A stretch of DNA of 64,000 nucleotides, taken from the NCBI RefSeq assembly GCF_001593005.1, contig NZ_LQZQ01000001.1:124001-188000 (forward strand), in the 5' to 3' direction. This document shows positions 51,262 to 60,660 of this stretch, piece after piece. The notes beneath the pieces were generated by a model that made no database searches, was not told where the DNA came from, and saw only the letters and a program-made list of their open reading frames with translations. Source of the stretch: Roseivirga ehrenbergii (GTDB lineage: Bacteria; Bacteroidota; Bacteroidia; Cytophagales; Cyclobacteriaceae). The translations under genes and the position numbers were made by a program. Position 1 is the stretch's first letter; the number at the start of each line of letters is the position of its first letter.

Positions 51262-51681
51262 ATGCTTTTTGAATTGATTTACCATAGCAAAACTACGTCT
51301 AATATTGAAGACTATGAGATTGAAAATATTCTCAAAACTGCACGTAAGTTCAATACAACAAATAACATCACTGGTTGCCTACTTTTTCATAACAATCAGT
51401 TTCTACAGATTTTGGAGGGCGATTTTGATAAGGTAAATAAACTATATAAGAAAATAAGAACCGATACGCGCCACAAAAATGTGATCACTCTTCATATGCA
51501 GGAAATAAAGAATCTTTCTTACAGAAACTGGAGTATGGCATATCAAAAATTTTCTAACGACTCAATAAAACATACTTTGGGAATCAGAGAGTTTAATGAT
51601 ATTCTTGATAAGAATGATTTTGGTAGTACTTCAAAAGAGATTTTTATTTATATGAGTCAGATTATCCTTGCATCAAATTAA
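51262..51681 (+). CDS. BLUF-domain blue-light receptor
   Basis: A 139-residue single-domain BLUF protein that binds FAD and senses blue light. The key residues are present: Y7 in LIYHSK, N31 in KFNTTNNITG, Q49 in NQFLQILEG, and W90/M92 in RNWSMAY. The domain covers nearly all of the protein; about 40 C-terminal residues form a helical cap (ILDKNDFGSTSKEIFIYM). There is no effector domain, so it must act on a partner. It ends with a 4-bp convergent overlap with the alanine-dehydrogenase-like gene. Confidence 0.92.
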   Translation: MLFELIYHSKTTSNIEDYEIENILKTARKFNTTNNITGCLLFHNNQFLQILEGDFDKVNKLYKKIRTDTRHKNVITLHMQEIKNLSYRNWSMAYQKFSNDSIKHTLGIREFNDILDKNDFGSTSKEIFIYMSQIILASN

Positions 51682-52904
51682 AAACGGGCGGCCAGCAAAA
51701 GACCCAAGTCTTTAAAAGGAAGGTTGAACCTTCTAGCGATTGCCAAATTAGTTGTACTTCCTTTATAAGCATAAACCCCCTTATTAAACCACCCATACTG
51801 GTACATCATATCATCTACTCCACCTACTTCCGCAATTTTTAAAAGAACGGGTGTTAGTATATTGCTCAAAGCCGTGGTAGCAGAACGTGCGGCTCTCGAA
51901 GCGATGTTTGGAACACAATAATGAATCACGTCATATTTCGTAAAAGTAGGCTTATCGTGACTCGTGCATTCAGAGGTTTCTATGCAGCCACCTTGGTCAA
52001 TAGAAACATCAATGATTACAGCACCAGATTTCATTTGAGACACCATTTCCTCTGTCACCACACAACGAGCTCTGCCTTTTTCTGCACGCAAGGCTCCAAT
52101 AACAACATCTGCAGACTTTAAAGATTGTGCCAGTGTTACCGAGTCGATGGTGGAGGTGAAAACCTGGCTTCCAAGCTTATGTTTTATTCTTCGAAGTTTA
52201 TAGAGCTCATTATCGAAAATTCGAACTTCAGCTCCTAAACCCAAAGCCGCCCTAGCTGAATATTCGCCTACGGTGCCTGCTCCTAGAATTATAACTCTGC
52301 TAGGCGGAACTCCTGTAATTCCACCTAAAACTACACCCTTCCCCCCACTTACGGTACTCATTAATTCAGATGCGATGGGAATGGCCATACTCCCTGCCAA
52401 TTCGCTCATGGCATTCACAATCGGAAGTCCACCTACTTTGTCTTCCAACATTTCATAGCCAATGGCGGTAATTTTCTTTCTATTTAGGGCTTCAAAATAT
52501 TCAGCTGATGAGCTACCCAATTGCAAAGCGGAGAAAAGGGTTGAACCTGGTTTCATTAGAGCAATCTCCTTTAAGGTAGGCGGTTCAACTTTTACGATAA
52601 TATTAGCCTCAAATGCTTCTTTATTCGAATAGACTATTTTTGAACCTTGTTCGCTAAAGTCGTTGTCTAAGAAAAATGTCTTTTTACCTGCACTTTGCTC
52701 TACCAATACCTCTTGCCCATTATTAACCAGAATACCAGTAGCAGCAGGGGTAAGCGCAATCCGACTTTCCTGATACGATACTTCGCTGGGGATTGAAATA
52801 TTAAGCGACTTACTCCCAGACTTCACTTTCATTAACTTTTCTTGGGGGTAAAGGCTACTCTCCTTGGCCAATTCAGCAAACCCCGATTTCTTACCCTCAG
52901 TCAT
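51678..52904 (-). CDS. Alanine dehydrogenase/transhydrogenase-family protein
   Basis: A 408-residue protein of the AlaDH/PNT family. The N-terminal domain starts ISIPSEVSYQESRIALTPA and the NAD-binding domain has VIILGAGTVGEYSARAALGLGAEVRIFD. It matches a type common in Bacteroidota that is annotated as alanine dehydrogenase. The stretch where Bacillus Ald has its catalytic His reads LFSALQLGSS (Gln instead of His), so alanine dehydrogenase activity is uncertain. It overlaps tsaE by 8 bp and is the last gene of the porX-tsaE-ald chain. Confidence 0.8.
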   Translation of the reverse strand: MTEGKKSGFAELAKESSLYPQEKLMKVKSGSKSLNISIPSEVSYQESRIALTPAATGILVNNGQEVLVEQSAGKKTFFLDNDFSEQGSKIVYSNKEAFEANIIVKVEPPTLKEIALMKPGSTLFSALQLGSSSAEYFEALNRKKITAIGYEMLEDKVGGLPIVNAMSELAGSMAIPIASELMSTVSGGKGVVLGGITGVPPSRVIILGAGTVGEYSARAALGLGAEVRIFDNELYKLRRIKHKLGSQVFTSTIDSVTLAQSLKSADVVIGALRAEKGRARCVVTEEMVSQMKSGAVIIDVSIDQGGCIETSECTSHDKPTFTKYDVIHYCVPNIASRAARSATTALSNILTPVLLKIAEVGGVDDMMYQYGWFNKGVYAYKGSTTNLAIARRFNLPFKDLGLLLAARF

Positions 52905-53331
52905 GTTTAGTCAGTTTAATTACTCTGGAACTATCGTCTAATACCTCAATGAATATCTTCATATACTCATCAGGAATCAATTCACTAATTTTTTCAGGCC
53001 ATTCGATCAAACACAAATTACCAGAATCGAAATATTCTTCCACTCCAATATTGGCCAGTTCTTCAATGTCTTCAATTCTATAAAAATCGAAATGGTAAAT
53101 GGTTCGCCCGCTATTAGTCAGGTATTCATTTACCAACGAAAAAGTTGGGCTCTGCACTAAATCCATTACACCTAAATTATTGCAAATTGCTTTTGAGAGC
53201 GTGGTTTTACCAGCTCCCATTTGCCCCATTAGCAGCCAAATATTATGCTCCTTACCAAAAGCTGTTATTTGTTGGGCTACGTTTTCCAAATCGTTTAGCC
53301 CTTTTGATTCCAAGCGCAATTCAGTAGTCAT
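52897..53331 (-). CDS. tsaE: tRNA threonylcarbamoyladenosine biosynthesis ATPase TsaE
   Basis: A 144-residue P-loop protein with Walker A GQMGAGKTT (36-44), the PTFSLVNEY segment, and the HFDFYRIED strand typical of TsaE/YjeE. It activates the TsaBD complex for t6A37 synthesis in tRNA. The partner enzyme TsaC is encoded at 61861-62817. It overlaps porX by 1 bp upstream and the alanine-dehydrogenase-like gene by 8 bp downstream. Confidence 0.95.
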   Translation of the reverse strand: MTTELRLESKGLNDLENVAQQITAFGKEHNIWLLMGQMGAGKTTLSKAICNNLGVMDLVQSPTFSLVNEYLTNSGRTIYHFDFYRIEDIEELANIGVEEYFDSGNLCLIEWPEKISELIPDEYMKIFIEVLDDSSRVIKLTKHD

Positions 53332-54896
53332 TATGCCCTTTTCGAATTTAGCGAAATAAAAGGAATAATCATTTCGTCCATAGAGATACCTCCGTGTTGA
53401 AACGTGTCTTTATAGTACTTTACGTAATGATTAAAGTTATTCGGGTAAGCGAAAAAGAGGTCTTCCGTGGCAAATGCATAGGATGTAGAGACATTTGGTC
53501 TTGGTAAGTGAATTTTCTCTGGGTCACGCACCGTATAAATAGCCTGACTTTCTTTATAGCCCAAATTCTTTCCGTGCTTATACCTTAAATTGGTATTCAC
53601 CGATTTATCTCCGGCAATTTTAAAGGCCTTTTTAACTCGGTATGTACCGTGATCGGTGGTAATCATTACCCGTAAGCCTTTGTCGCTAATCATTTTCAGA
53701 AGCTCGAACAAAGGCGAATGCAGAAACCATGATTTGGTCAATGAACGATAGGCCGATTCATCGGCTGCCAATTCACGAATCATTCGCATATCCGTTCGGG
53801 CATGAGATAACATATCTACAAAATTGTAGACCACCACATTCAAATCATTCTGAAGCAGGTTATTGAATTGGTCGTTCAACTGCTTTCCTTGTGAAGAATG
53901 AATGATTTTATTATAGCTCGTTTTTATGTTCAACCTTAATCTTTGAATCTGCCGCTTTAAGAACTCCTCTTCATTATTATTCTTACCTTCCTCATCTTCA
54001 TCATTATCGCTTACCCATAAATCACTTTCCCTTTTCGACATTTCTAAAGGCATTTGACCTGAGAAAATAGAGTTTCTGGCATAAGCTGTAGTGGTAGGCA
54101 AAATCGAATAATAGGCTGACTCTTCTAGTATGTTAAAGTAATCTGTCAACTCACCTTCAATGGTTTTCCATTGGTCGTAACGCAGATTATCAATCACAAT
54201 CAGAAATAAGGGTTTATCCTTTACTTGAGGAAAGACCTTTGTTTTCAGCAAGTTATTCGAAAGCAGTGGCCGATCGATATTGGGATCATTCAACCAATCT
54301 TCATAATTATCGATTACAAACTGAGCAAAATTACTATTGGCTTCAATCTTCTGCATATCCAGAATTTCGGCCATGCTCTTGTTTTCAGTTTTATCAATTT
54401 CAAGTTCCCAATACACCAGCTTTTTATGGATTTCCACCCACTCTTTATGGTCCATATATTCATTATAGGCCATACTGATGTTTCTAAACTCCTGCTGGTA
54501 TTCAATATTGGTGCGCTCTGTTACTAGCCTTTTATTATCAAGAATTTTCTTTACCGAAAGTAAAATCTGACTTGGGTTCAAAGGTTTGATCAAATAATCA
54601 GCAATATGAGAGCCAATGGCTTCTTCCATAATGCTTTCTTCTTCGCTTTTAGTAATCATTACCACAGGCAAAGTAGGCCGCTTACTCTTAATGTATTTGA
54701 GGGTTTCTAGCCCCGTCATACCAGGCATATTCTCATCTAAAAAAACCACATCAAACTGCTGGTTTTCAACCGCCTCAATAGCATCTGCCCCACTCGCAAC
54801 TGGAGTGATGTCATATCCTCTATCGGTAAGAAACAAGATGTGTGGTTTAAGCAGGTCTATCTCATCGTCTGCCCATAAAATATTATATCTTTGCAT
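53331..54896 (-). CDS. porX: PorX-type response regulator with PglZ phosphatase domain
   Basis: A 521-residue protein. The receiver domain (about 1-125) has ILWADDE and D54 in VFLDENMP. A helical linker follows, and from about residue 200 on lies the PglZ alkaline-phosphatase-like domain with IVIDNLRYDQW, PTTTAYARN and ITTDHGTYR, where the metal ligands lie. In Porphyromonas and Flavobacterium, PorX with PorY controls type IX secretion through the sigma factor SigP, and its PglZ domain hydrolyses cyclic and linear oligonucleotides. It is divergent from the HD gene. Confidence 0.93.
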   Translation of the reverse strand: MQRYNILWADDEIDLLKPHILFLTDRGYDITPVASGADAIEAVENQQFDVVFLDENMPGMTGLETLKYIKSKRPTLPVVMITKSEEESIMEEAIGSHIADYLIKPLNPSQILLSVKKILDNKRLVTERTNIEYQQEFRNISMAYNEYMDHKEWVEIHKKLVYWELEIDKTENKSMAEILDMQKIEANSNFAQFVIDNYEDWLNDPNIDRPLLSNNLLKTKVFPQVKDKPLFLIVIDNLRYDQWKTIEGELTDYFNILEESAYYSILPTTTAYARNSIFSGQMPLEMSKRESDLWVSDNDEDEEGKNNNEEEFLKRQIQRLRLNIKTSYNKIIHSSQGKQLNDQFNNLLQNDLNVVVYNFVDMLSHARTDMRMIRELAADESAYRSLTKSWFLHSPLFELLKMISDKGLRVMITTDHGTYRVKKAFKIAGDKSVNTNLRYKHGKNLGYKESQAIYTVRDPEKIHLPRPNVSTSYAFATEDLFFAYPNNFNHYVKYYKDTFQHGGISMDEMIIPFISLNSKRA

Positions 54897-54946
54897 AGCT
54901 TCGCTTTAGCAACAAGCCCGAATTTAAAGGAATTAACGCACAAACT

Positions 54947-56176
54947 TTGAACAAAAAAAAGATAATCAATGATCCGGTTTACGGATTTATCACAATTAGA
55001 AGCGAACTGATTTTCGATATCATCGATCACCCCTATTTTCAGCGGCTTAGAAGAATCAAGCAACTGGGTCTTACAGACCTGATTTACCCTGGTGCACACC
55101 ATACCCGATTCCACCATGCATTGGGTGCTAAACACCTGATGGGAGCCACTTTAGAAAACCTCAGAAACAAGGGCGTTGAAATTTCTGATGCTGAATTTGA
55201 AGGCGCAATGATTGCCATTCTCTTACACGACATTGGTCATGGCCCTTTTTCTCATGCTCTAGAATTTAGTTTATTAGAAGGCGTGCCGCATGAGCAAATT
55301 TCTAGGATGATCATTTCTAAACTGAATAAAGAATTCAATGGTCAGCTAGATCTTGCGCTTGAAATCTTCAATGGTAGCTACCCTAAGAAATTCCTTTCCG
55401 AACTTGTTTCCAGTCAGCTCGACATCGACAGACTGGATTACCTCAAAAGAGACAGTTTCTTTACTGGCGTTTCAGAAGGCACAATTGGAGCTGACAGAAT
55501 CATTAAAATGCTCGATGTACATGAAGGCAGATTGGTAGTTGAAGAAAAAGGAATTTACAGTATTGAAAATTTCTTGAGTGCCAGAAGGTTAATGTACTGG
55601 CAAGTGTATTTGCACAAAACTAGCGTGAGTGCAGAAAAAATGCTCATTGCTATTATTAAGCGAGCAAGAAAATTAGTTAAAAAGGAGAAACCACTCTTCT
55701 ACACGCCAGCCTTAGGCATTTTCCTGAAAGAACAAGTTGGGATTGATCGTTTTGCTACTGAACCCGCCATTTTAGATGCCTTTTTACAACTAGACGATTA
55801 TGATGTTTGGGCAGCGATTAAGGTTTGGGTAAATCATGAAGATCCTATTTTATCAAAACTATGTAGAATGCTCTTAGATCGAGAACTCTTTAGAATTACG
55901 ATTTCAAACGAGCCACCTTCCAAAGAAGAAATTAAAGCAGATGAAGCGAAAATTGCGGAAGCCTACCAATTGGAAGCTAAAGATGTGAAATATTACTTCT
56001 CACACGGCAAATTGACGAACAGTGCTTATATGGCCTCAGATAAGGAGATACTAATTCTTTCTAAATCAGGCGAAGTAAGAGGAGTAACAGAAGCAGCCGA
56101 CTTACCGAACATCAAAGCCATGAGCAAAATCGTCCGTAAATATTATCGATGCTGGCCAAAAGACATATCTTTGTGA
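54947..56176 (+). CDS. HD-domain phosphohydrolase (dNTPase-like)
   Basis: A 409-residue HD protein starting at TTG, giving MNKKKIINDPVYGFITI; no ATG lies nearby in frame. The HD metal motif is spread over HHTRFHHALGAKHL and LLHDIGHGPFSHALE, with the later Asp in QLDIDRLDYLKRD. It resembles the SAMHD1/YwfO-type dNTP triphosphohydrolases of Firmicutes and Bacteroidota. Hydrolysis of dNTPs is expected from the family, but not proven. Its 3' end holds a promoter element for the lpx operon. Confidence 0.9.
   Translation: MNKKKIINDPVYGFITIRSELIFDIIDHPYFQRLRRIKQLGLTDLIYPGAHHTRFHHALGAKHLMGATLENLRNKGVEISDAEFEGAMIAILLHDIGHGPFSHALEFSLLEGVPHEQISRMIISKLNKEFNGQLDLALEIFNGSYPKKFLSELVSSQLDIDRLDYLKRDSFFTGVSEGTIGADRIIKMLDVHEGRLVVEEKGIYSIENFLSARRLMYWQVYLHKTSVSAEKMLIAIIKRARKLVKKEKPLFYTPALGIFLKEQVGIDRFATEPAILDAFLQLDDYDVWAAIKVWVNHEDPILSKLCRMLLDRELFRITISNEPPSKEEIKADEAKIAEAYQLEAKDVKYYFSHGKLTNSAYMASDKEILILSKSGEVRGVTEAADLPNIKAMSKIVRKYYRCWPKDISL
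56166..56173 (+). promoter_or_regulatory. Bacteroidota -7 element TATCTTTG for the lpx operon
   Basis: A perfect TAnnTTTG match inside the last codons of the HD gene, 21 bp before the lpxD start codon. No clear -33 TTTG is visible. Confidence 0.5.
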
Positions 56177-56193
56177 CACTCAAAATTTTATGA

Positions 56194-57213
56194 ATGGAAA
56201 TAACAGTACAACAAGTTGCGCAACTTCTTGAAGGAAAGGTAGATGGAGATGGAAGCCAGATGGTCAGTCGGCTAGAAAAAATTGAAGAAGCCACCGCTGG
56301 AAGTATTGCCTTTTTAGCCAACCCAAAATACACCGATTACATCTATACAACTAGCGCTACGGCCATAATTGTAAAAGAAGATTTAGAGTTAAAAAAAGAA
56401 ATAAGTGCGGCCCTAATAAGAGTTACCGATCCTTACTCAAGTTTTTCTAAACTTTTAGAGGAGTACCAAAAGCTCACTCAAATTCAGAAATCGGGCATTG
56501 AACAACCTTCATTTCAAAGCATCACAAGCCAAATTGAAGAAGACGTTTACTTAGGTGCTTTTTCTTATTTAGGTGAAAATGTAAAAATTGGAAAGGGCAC
56601 AAAAATATACCCCAATTGCGTGATTGGCGACAATGTAACCATTGGAGAAAACACCATTTTATTTGCTGGAGTGAAAGTGTATGCCGACTGCAAAATTGGC
56701 AACCATTGTAAAATCCATTCGGGGGTGGTGATTGGCAGCGAAGGCTTTGGTTATGCTCCTCAACCCGATGGCACATTTAAAGCTATTCCACAAACCGGCA
56801 ATGTAGTCATTCACGACCATGTAGATATTGGTGCAAATACTGTTGTAGATTGTGCAACGATGGGGTCTACTGTTATTAAAAATGGAGCTAAAATAGACAA
56901 CTTAGTACAGATAGCCCACAACGTTGAAATTGGAGAAAACACAGCCATTGCCTCACAAGCTGGTATTTCGGGCAGTGCAAAAATTGGCAAAAATGTAATG
57001 ATTGGTGGGCAAGCAGGAATTACTGGCCATTTAACAATTGCCGACAAAGTAATTATTGGCCCTCAGTCTGGTGTTCCAAAAACCATTGAAGACCAAGGTA
57101 TTTACACAGGAACCCCAATTATGGATCACAGGGAATTTCTTAAGGCAAGTATCGCGATAAGAAAACTTCCAGAGTTATTAAGAAGAGTCAGCCAACTCGA
57201 AAAAAAGGGTTAA
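56194..57213 (+). CDS. lpxD: UDP-3-O-(3-hydroxyacyl)glucosamine N-acyltransferase
   Basis: A 339-residue LpxD. The N-terminal uridine-binding domain (about 1-100) includes FLANPKYTDYIY, followed by left-handed beta-helix hexapeptide repeats (VYLGAFSYLGENVKIG, and many IG-x-x-x units) and the catalytic-His segment QIAHNVEIGENTAIA. It transfers a 3-hydroxyacyl chain from ACP to the glucosamine nitrogen in lipid A synthesis. It heads the lpxD-lpxC/fabZ-lpxA-ABC operon, with a 24-bp gap to the next gene. Confidence 0.96.
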   Translation: MEITVQQVAQLLEGKVDGDGSQMVSRLEKIEEATAGSIAFLANPKYTDYIYTTSATAIIVKEDLELKKEISAALIRVTDPYSSFSKLLEEYQKLTQIQKSGIEQPSFQSITSQIEEDVYLGAFSYLGENVKIGKGTKIYPNCVIGDNVTIGENTILFAGVKVYADCKIGNHCKIHSGVVIGSEGFGYAPQPDGTFKAIPQTGNVVIHDHVDIGANTVVDCATMGSTVIKNGAKIDNLVQIAHNVEIGENTAIASQAGISGSAKIGKNVMIGGQAGITGHLTIADKVIIGPQSGVPKTIEDQGIYTGTPIMDHREFLKASIAIRKLPELLRRVSQLEKKG

Positions 57214-57237
57214 ATTTGTCGAATTTTTGAGGAGAAA

Positions 57238-58626
57238 ATGAAGAACAAACAACATACGATCAAAAAACCGGTAACGGTATCAGGCGTAGGTTTACACACT
57301 GGGGTAATTTCAAACATGACCTTTAACCCCGCCCCTGCAAATCACGGAATCAAGTTTCAAAGAATAGACCTTGAAACCCAGCCTATAGTTGATGCAGACG
57401 TAGATTATGTCGTGGATCTTTCAAGAGGAACTACCATTGAACATAATGGCGCTAGAATTAACACGGTCGAACACACACTGGCGGCTCTAGTCGGTTTAGA
57501 AATAGACAACGTACTTATTCAGTTAGACGGCCCTGAGCCTCCTATTATGGACGGTAGCTCAAGAATGTTTATCGATGCCCTAGAAACTGTAGGCTTTGAA
57601 GAACAAAATGCACTGAGAAATTTCTACGAAATTACGGAGAGTATTCGCTACAAAGACCCAGAAAGAGATGTAGAAATTGCTGCACTGCCCTTAGACGATT
57701 TCCGTGTAACGGTAATGGTAGACTATAATTCTCCGGTATTGGGTAGTCAACATGCGTCACTGAACCATATCAGTGATTTCAAAAAAGAAATCTCTTCAAG
57801 TAGAACATTCTGCTTCCTACATGAGTTAGAAATGCTGCACAAAAATAACCTTATCAAAGGTGGAGATTTGAACAACGCCATTGTGGTTGTAGATCGTGTA
57901 GTGAAAGAAAATGAGCTCGATTATTTAGCTGAGCTTTTCAACAAACCAAAAGTTGAAGTTAGACATGAGGGTATTCTCAATAATGTAGAGCTAAGACACA
58001 AAAATGAACCCGCTAGACATAAGCTATTAGATGTAGTGGGGGACTTAGCATTAATTGGAAGACCATTGAAAGCTCAAATTTTAGCAGCAAGACCAGGCCA
58101 CGCAGCCAATGTAGCTTTTGCTAAAAAAGTAAAAAAGGAGATGCAGTTGGCAAGAAATTCGGCTCCTCAATACGACCCAAAAATAGATCCGGTTATGGAC
58201 ATTAACCAGATCATGCAGATTCTTCCGCACCGCTACCCATTCCTTTTGATTGATAAAATCATTCATTTGGACGAAACAATGGTGGCAGGGATAAAAAACG
58301 TTACAATGAACGAACATTTCTTCTTAGGACACTTTCCGGGTAACCCTGTCATGCCAGGTGTTTTACAAATTGAAGCAATGGCGCAAATCGGTGGGATTTT
58401 GGTACTCAATACTGTACCTGATCCAGAAAATTACACTCCTTACTTCCTCGGAATCGACAAATGCAAATTCAGAAAGATGGTGATTCCTGGAGATACGCTT
58501 AAGTTTAAATGTGAGCTAACTGCCCCGATTAAAAGAGGGATTGCTCAAATGAATGGTACCGCTTACGTAGGGAACACCCTTGTTTGTGAAGCCGCAATGA
58601 CCGCTAGAATTGTTAAAAATCAATGA
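57238..58626 (+). CDS. lpxC-fabZ: Bifunctional LpxC / FabZ fusion
   Basis: A 462-residue fusion typical of Bacteroidota. The LpxC deacetylase part (about 1-305) begins HTIKKPVTVSGVGLHTG and has the zinc ligands in EHTLAAL and the RHKLLDVVGDLALIG region. The FabZ dehydratase part (about 315-462) has DINQIMQILPHRYPFLLID and the catalytic His in GHFPGNPVMPGVL. The fusion ties lipid A commitment to fatty-acid dehydration and so to membrane balance. It overlaps lpxA by 4 bp. Confidence 0.97.
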   Translation: MKNKQHTIKKPVTVSGVGLHTGVISNMTFNPAPANHGIKFQRIDLETQPIVDADVDYVVDLSRGTTIEHNGARINTVEHTLAALVGLEIDNVLIQLDGPEPPIMDGSSRMFIDALETVGFEEQNALRNFYEITESIRYKDPERDVEIAALPLDDFRVTVMVDYNSPVLGSQHASLNHISDFKKEISSSRTFCFLHELEMLHKNNLIKGGDLNNAIVVVDRVVKENELDYLAELFNKPKVEVRHEGILNNVELRHKNEPARHKLLDVVGDLALIGRPLKAQILAARPGHAANVAFAKKVKKEMQLARNSAPQYDPKIDPVMDINQIMQILPHRYPFLLIDKIIHLDETMVAGIKNVTMNEHFFLGHFPGNPVMPGVLQIEAMAQIGGILVLNTVPDPENYTPYFLGIDKCKFRKMVIPGDTLKFKCELTAPIKRGIAQMNGTAYVGNTLVCEAAMTARIVKNQ

Positions 58627-59405
58627 ATCAGCCTTTAGCATATATTCACCCAGAAGCAAAAATTGCCCCTAATGTGGTGGTAGAGCCTTTTGTGACCATA
58701 AGTAAAAATGTAACGATTGATGAAGGCAGTTGGATAGGCCCCAATGTCACCATCATGGAGGGTGCACGAATTGGTAAAAATGTTAAAATTTTTCCCGGAG
58801 CGGTTATTTCAGCAGTTCCCCAAGACTTAAAGTTTGGTGGAGAAGAGACAACTCTTGAAATTGGTGACAACACAGTAATACGAGAATGTGTAACACTGAA
58901 TAGAGGCACACACGCCACAAAAAAAACAACTATAGGCAAAGATTGCTTGGTGATGGCCTACACTCACGTAGCACATGATTGCCATATTGGAGACAATTGC
59001 ATTTTAGTTAATGCTGTTCAATTGGCTGGGCATGTTACTATTGAGGATTGGGCTATTATTGGAGGTGCTGCAGCTGTTCATCAGTTTGTGAAAATTGGAG
59101 CACACACCATGGTTTCTGGTGGTTCGTTGGTAAGAAAAGATGTTCCTCCTTATACAAAAGCAGGGCGCGAACCATTAAGTTATGCAGGCATCAATTCTGT
59201 TGGTTTAAGAAGAAGAGGTTTTGCAAACGAGAAGATAGCCGAAATTCAAGAGGTATATCGTTACATCTTCCTCAAAGGCTTAAATAACTCAAAAGCACTT
59301 GACCTTTTAGAAGTAGAAATGCCGCCATCAAGAGAAAGAGATGAAATTATTAATTTCTTTAGAAGCTCTGACCGAGGTGTAATGAAAGGCTATACGGCTA
59401 GATGA
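58623..59405 (+). CDS. lpxA: UDP-N-acetylglucosamine O-acyltransferase
   Basis: A 260-residue LpxA. Left-handed beta-helix repeats (for example VVVEPFVTISKNVTIDEGSWIG) are followed by the active-site segment YTHVAHDCHIGDNCI and the C-terminal helical domain with GINSVGLRRRGF. It adds the first hydroxyacyl chain in lipid A synthesis. It is preceded by a 4-bp overlap with lpxC-fabZ and followed after one base by an ABC ATPase gene. Confidence 0.97.
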   Translation: MNQPLAYIHPEAKIAPNVVVEPFVTISKNVTIDEGSWIGPNVTIMEGARIGKNVKIFPGAVISAVPQDLKFGGEETTLEIGDNTVIRECVTLNRGTHATKKTTIGKDCLVMAYTHVAHDCHIGDNCILVNAVQLAGHVTIEDWAIIGGAAAVHQFVKIGAHTMVSGGSLVRKDVPPYTKAGREPLSYAGINSVGLRRRGFANEKIAEIQEVYRYIFLKGLNNSKALDLLEVEMPPSRERDEIINFFRSSDRGVMKGYTAR

Positions 59406-59406
59406 A

Positions 59407-60024
59407 ATGAGAATTAAGGTTGAAAACCTAGGGAAAAAATATGCGAAGGAATGGATTTTCAGGAAACTGGATATGCAATTCGATTCTCAATTTTCTTATG
59501 CCATTACTGGCCCGAACGGTAGCGGAAAATCAACCTTACTTCAAATTCTTACGGGCGTATTCTTACCCACTGAAGGCACCATCTCCTATTTTAAAGGAGA
59601 TGAAACCATACTTGAAGAAGACTTCTATAAACATTTAGACATAGTCACTCCATATTTAGAGTTGATCGAAGAGTTTACCCTAGATGAGTTTTTGAAATTT
59701 CATTTCAAGTTCAAGCAATTGTCAGATGGCGTTTCCATTGATGACTTTATTCAGCATGTCTATTTAGAAAAAGACAGAGATAAGCAGCTTCAGAACTTTT
59801 CATCCGGTATGAAGCAAAGACTTAAACTAGGTTTGGCCTTTTATTCGCAAAGCCCCATCTGCTTTTTAGATGAGCCCACTTCCAATTTAGATGAACAAGG
59901 TACTGCTTGGTACCTAACGCATGTAAAAAAAGCCCTCGACAAAAAACTGGTCATTATTAGCTCAAATCAGAAATACGAATACGATTTCTGTGACAAGGTG
60001 GTTAGCATTCCAGATTTTAAATAA
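59407..60024 (+). CDS. ABC transporter ATP-binding protein
   Basis: A 205-residue ATPase with Walker A GPNGSGKST, signature NFSSGMKQRLKLGL and Walker B ICFLDEPTSNLD. After Walker B the usual switch histidine is missing: the sequence reads VIISSNQKYEYDFCD. No permease is encoded next to it. It starts 1 bp after lpxA, so it belongs to the lipid A operon, and a role in envelope lipid or lipoprotein transport is possible but unproven. Confidence 0.87.
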   Translation: MRIKVENLGKKYAKEWIFRKLDMQFDSQFSYAITGPNGSGKSTLLQILTGVFLPTEGTISYFKGDETILEEDFYKHLDIVTPYLELIEEFTLDEFLKFHFKFKQLSDGVSIDDFIQHVYLEKDRDKQLQNFSSGMKQRLKLGLAFYSQSPICFLDEPTSNLDEQGTAWYLTHVKKALDKKLVIISSNQKYEYDFCDKVVSIPDFK

Positions 60025-60086
60025 AATGGAGAAAGGGTTGAAATTCCCCATTTTATAATTATTATTGGTTTTACAATTAAAGAACT

Positions 60087-60572
60087 ATGATCAGAATCAA
60101 ACACCTCTCATTTCTATTGATCGCAATCTGTGCACTCACCTTATCTTCATGCGGTGGTGGAGGAGGCGGAGATGACACTCCAGCACTTACTGCTGAGGAA
60201 CAAAGACTTTTAGACTTAGTAGGCACCACTGGTGTTACTTACGAAGCCAGTTCTATCACATTTGAAAACGCTCCTGCTACAGGTTTTGATGATTTTACGC
60301 TCACTTTAAAAGGAACAGCATCAAGTAAAACTTATTCAACTACAGATGGAGAACCAGTTTTCAAACTCACTGGTGGTACATGGGCATTCAAAGGCACTAG
60401 TATCAGTGAAATCTTGATTGATGGCAATTCAAATAACACATTTGTGATAACTAACTTTAACGCAAGTGCTGGCACCTTTACCTTAACTGTTGATTTTGTA
60501 GCCAACGGAGGAGTAGCCGCAGGAACAGCCAGCACCAATGGTGAATATGTTTTCAACTTGGTGAAACAATAA
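60087..60572 (+). CDS. Hypothetical lipoprotein
   Basis: A 161-residue protein with a lipoprotein signal (lipobox LSSC, C22) followed by a poly-Gly/Asp linker (GGGGGGDD). The mature part is Thr/Ser/Ala-rich and beta-structured (VTYEASSITFENAP, FTLTLKGTA, NGEYVFNLVKQ), like small beta-sandwich surface lipoproteins of Bacteroidota. A C+4/5 acidic linker of this type is associated with surface export in Bacteroidota. No function is recognised. It ends at a strong terminator. Confidence 0.72.
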   Translation: MIRIKHLSFLLIAICALTLSSCGGGGGGDDTPALTAEEQRLLDLVGTTGVTYEASSITFENAPATGFDDFTLTLKGTASSKTYSTTDGEPVFKLTGGTWAFKGTSISEILIDGNSNNTFVITNFNASAGTFTLTVDFVANGGVAAGTASTNGEYVFNLVKQ

Positions 60573-60600
60573 GAAACAGAATTCAACCCTAACGATAATA

Positions 60601-60639
60601 AAAGAGCCGTTTTAGAAATTCTAAAACGGCTCTTTTCAT
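60601..60639. terminator. Bidirectional terminator between lipoprotein and pgk
   Basis: A near-perfect palindrome: AAAGAGCCGTTTTAGAA (60601-60617) pairs with its complement at 60619-60635, flanked by A- and T-rich tracts on both sides. It separates the lipoprotein gene (plus) from pgk (minus). Confidence 0.88.
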
Positions 60640-60660
60640 TTAATTCAAGGTGGTAATTGA

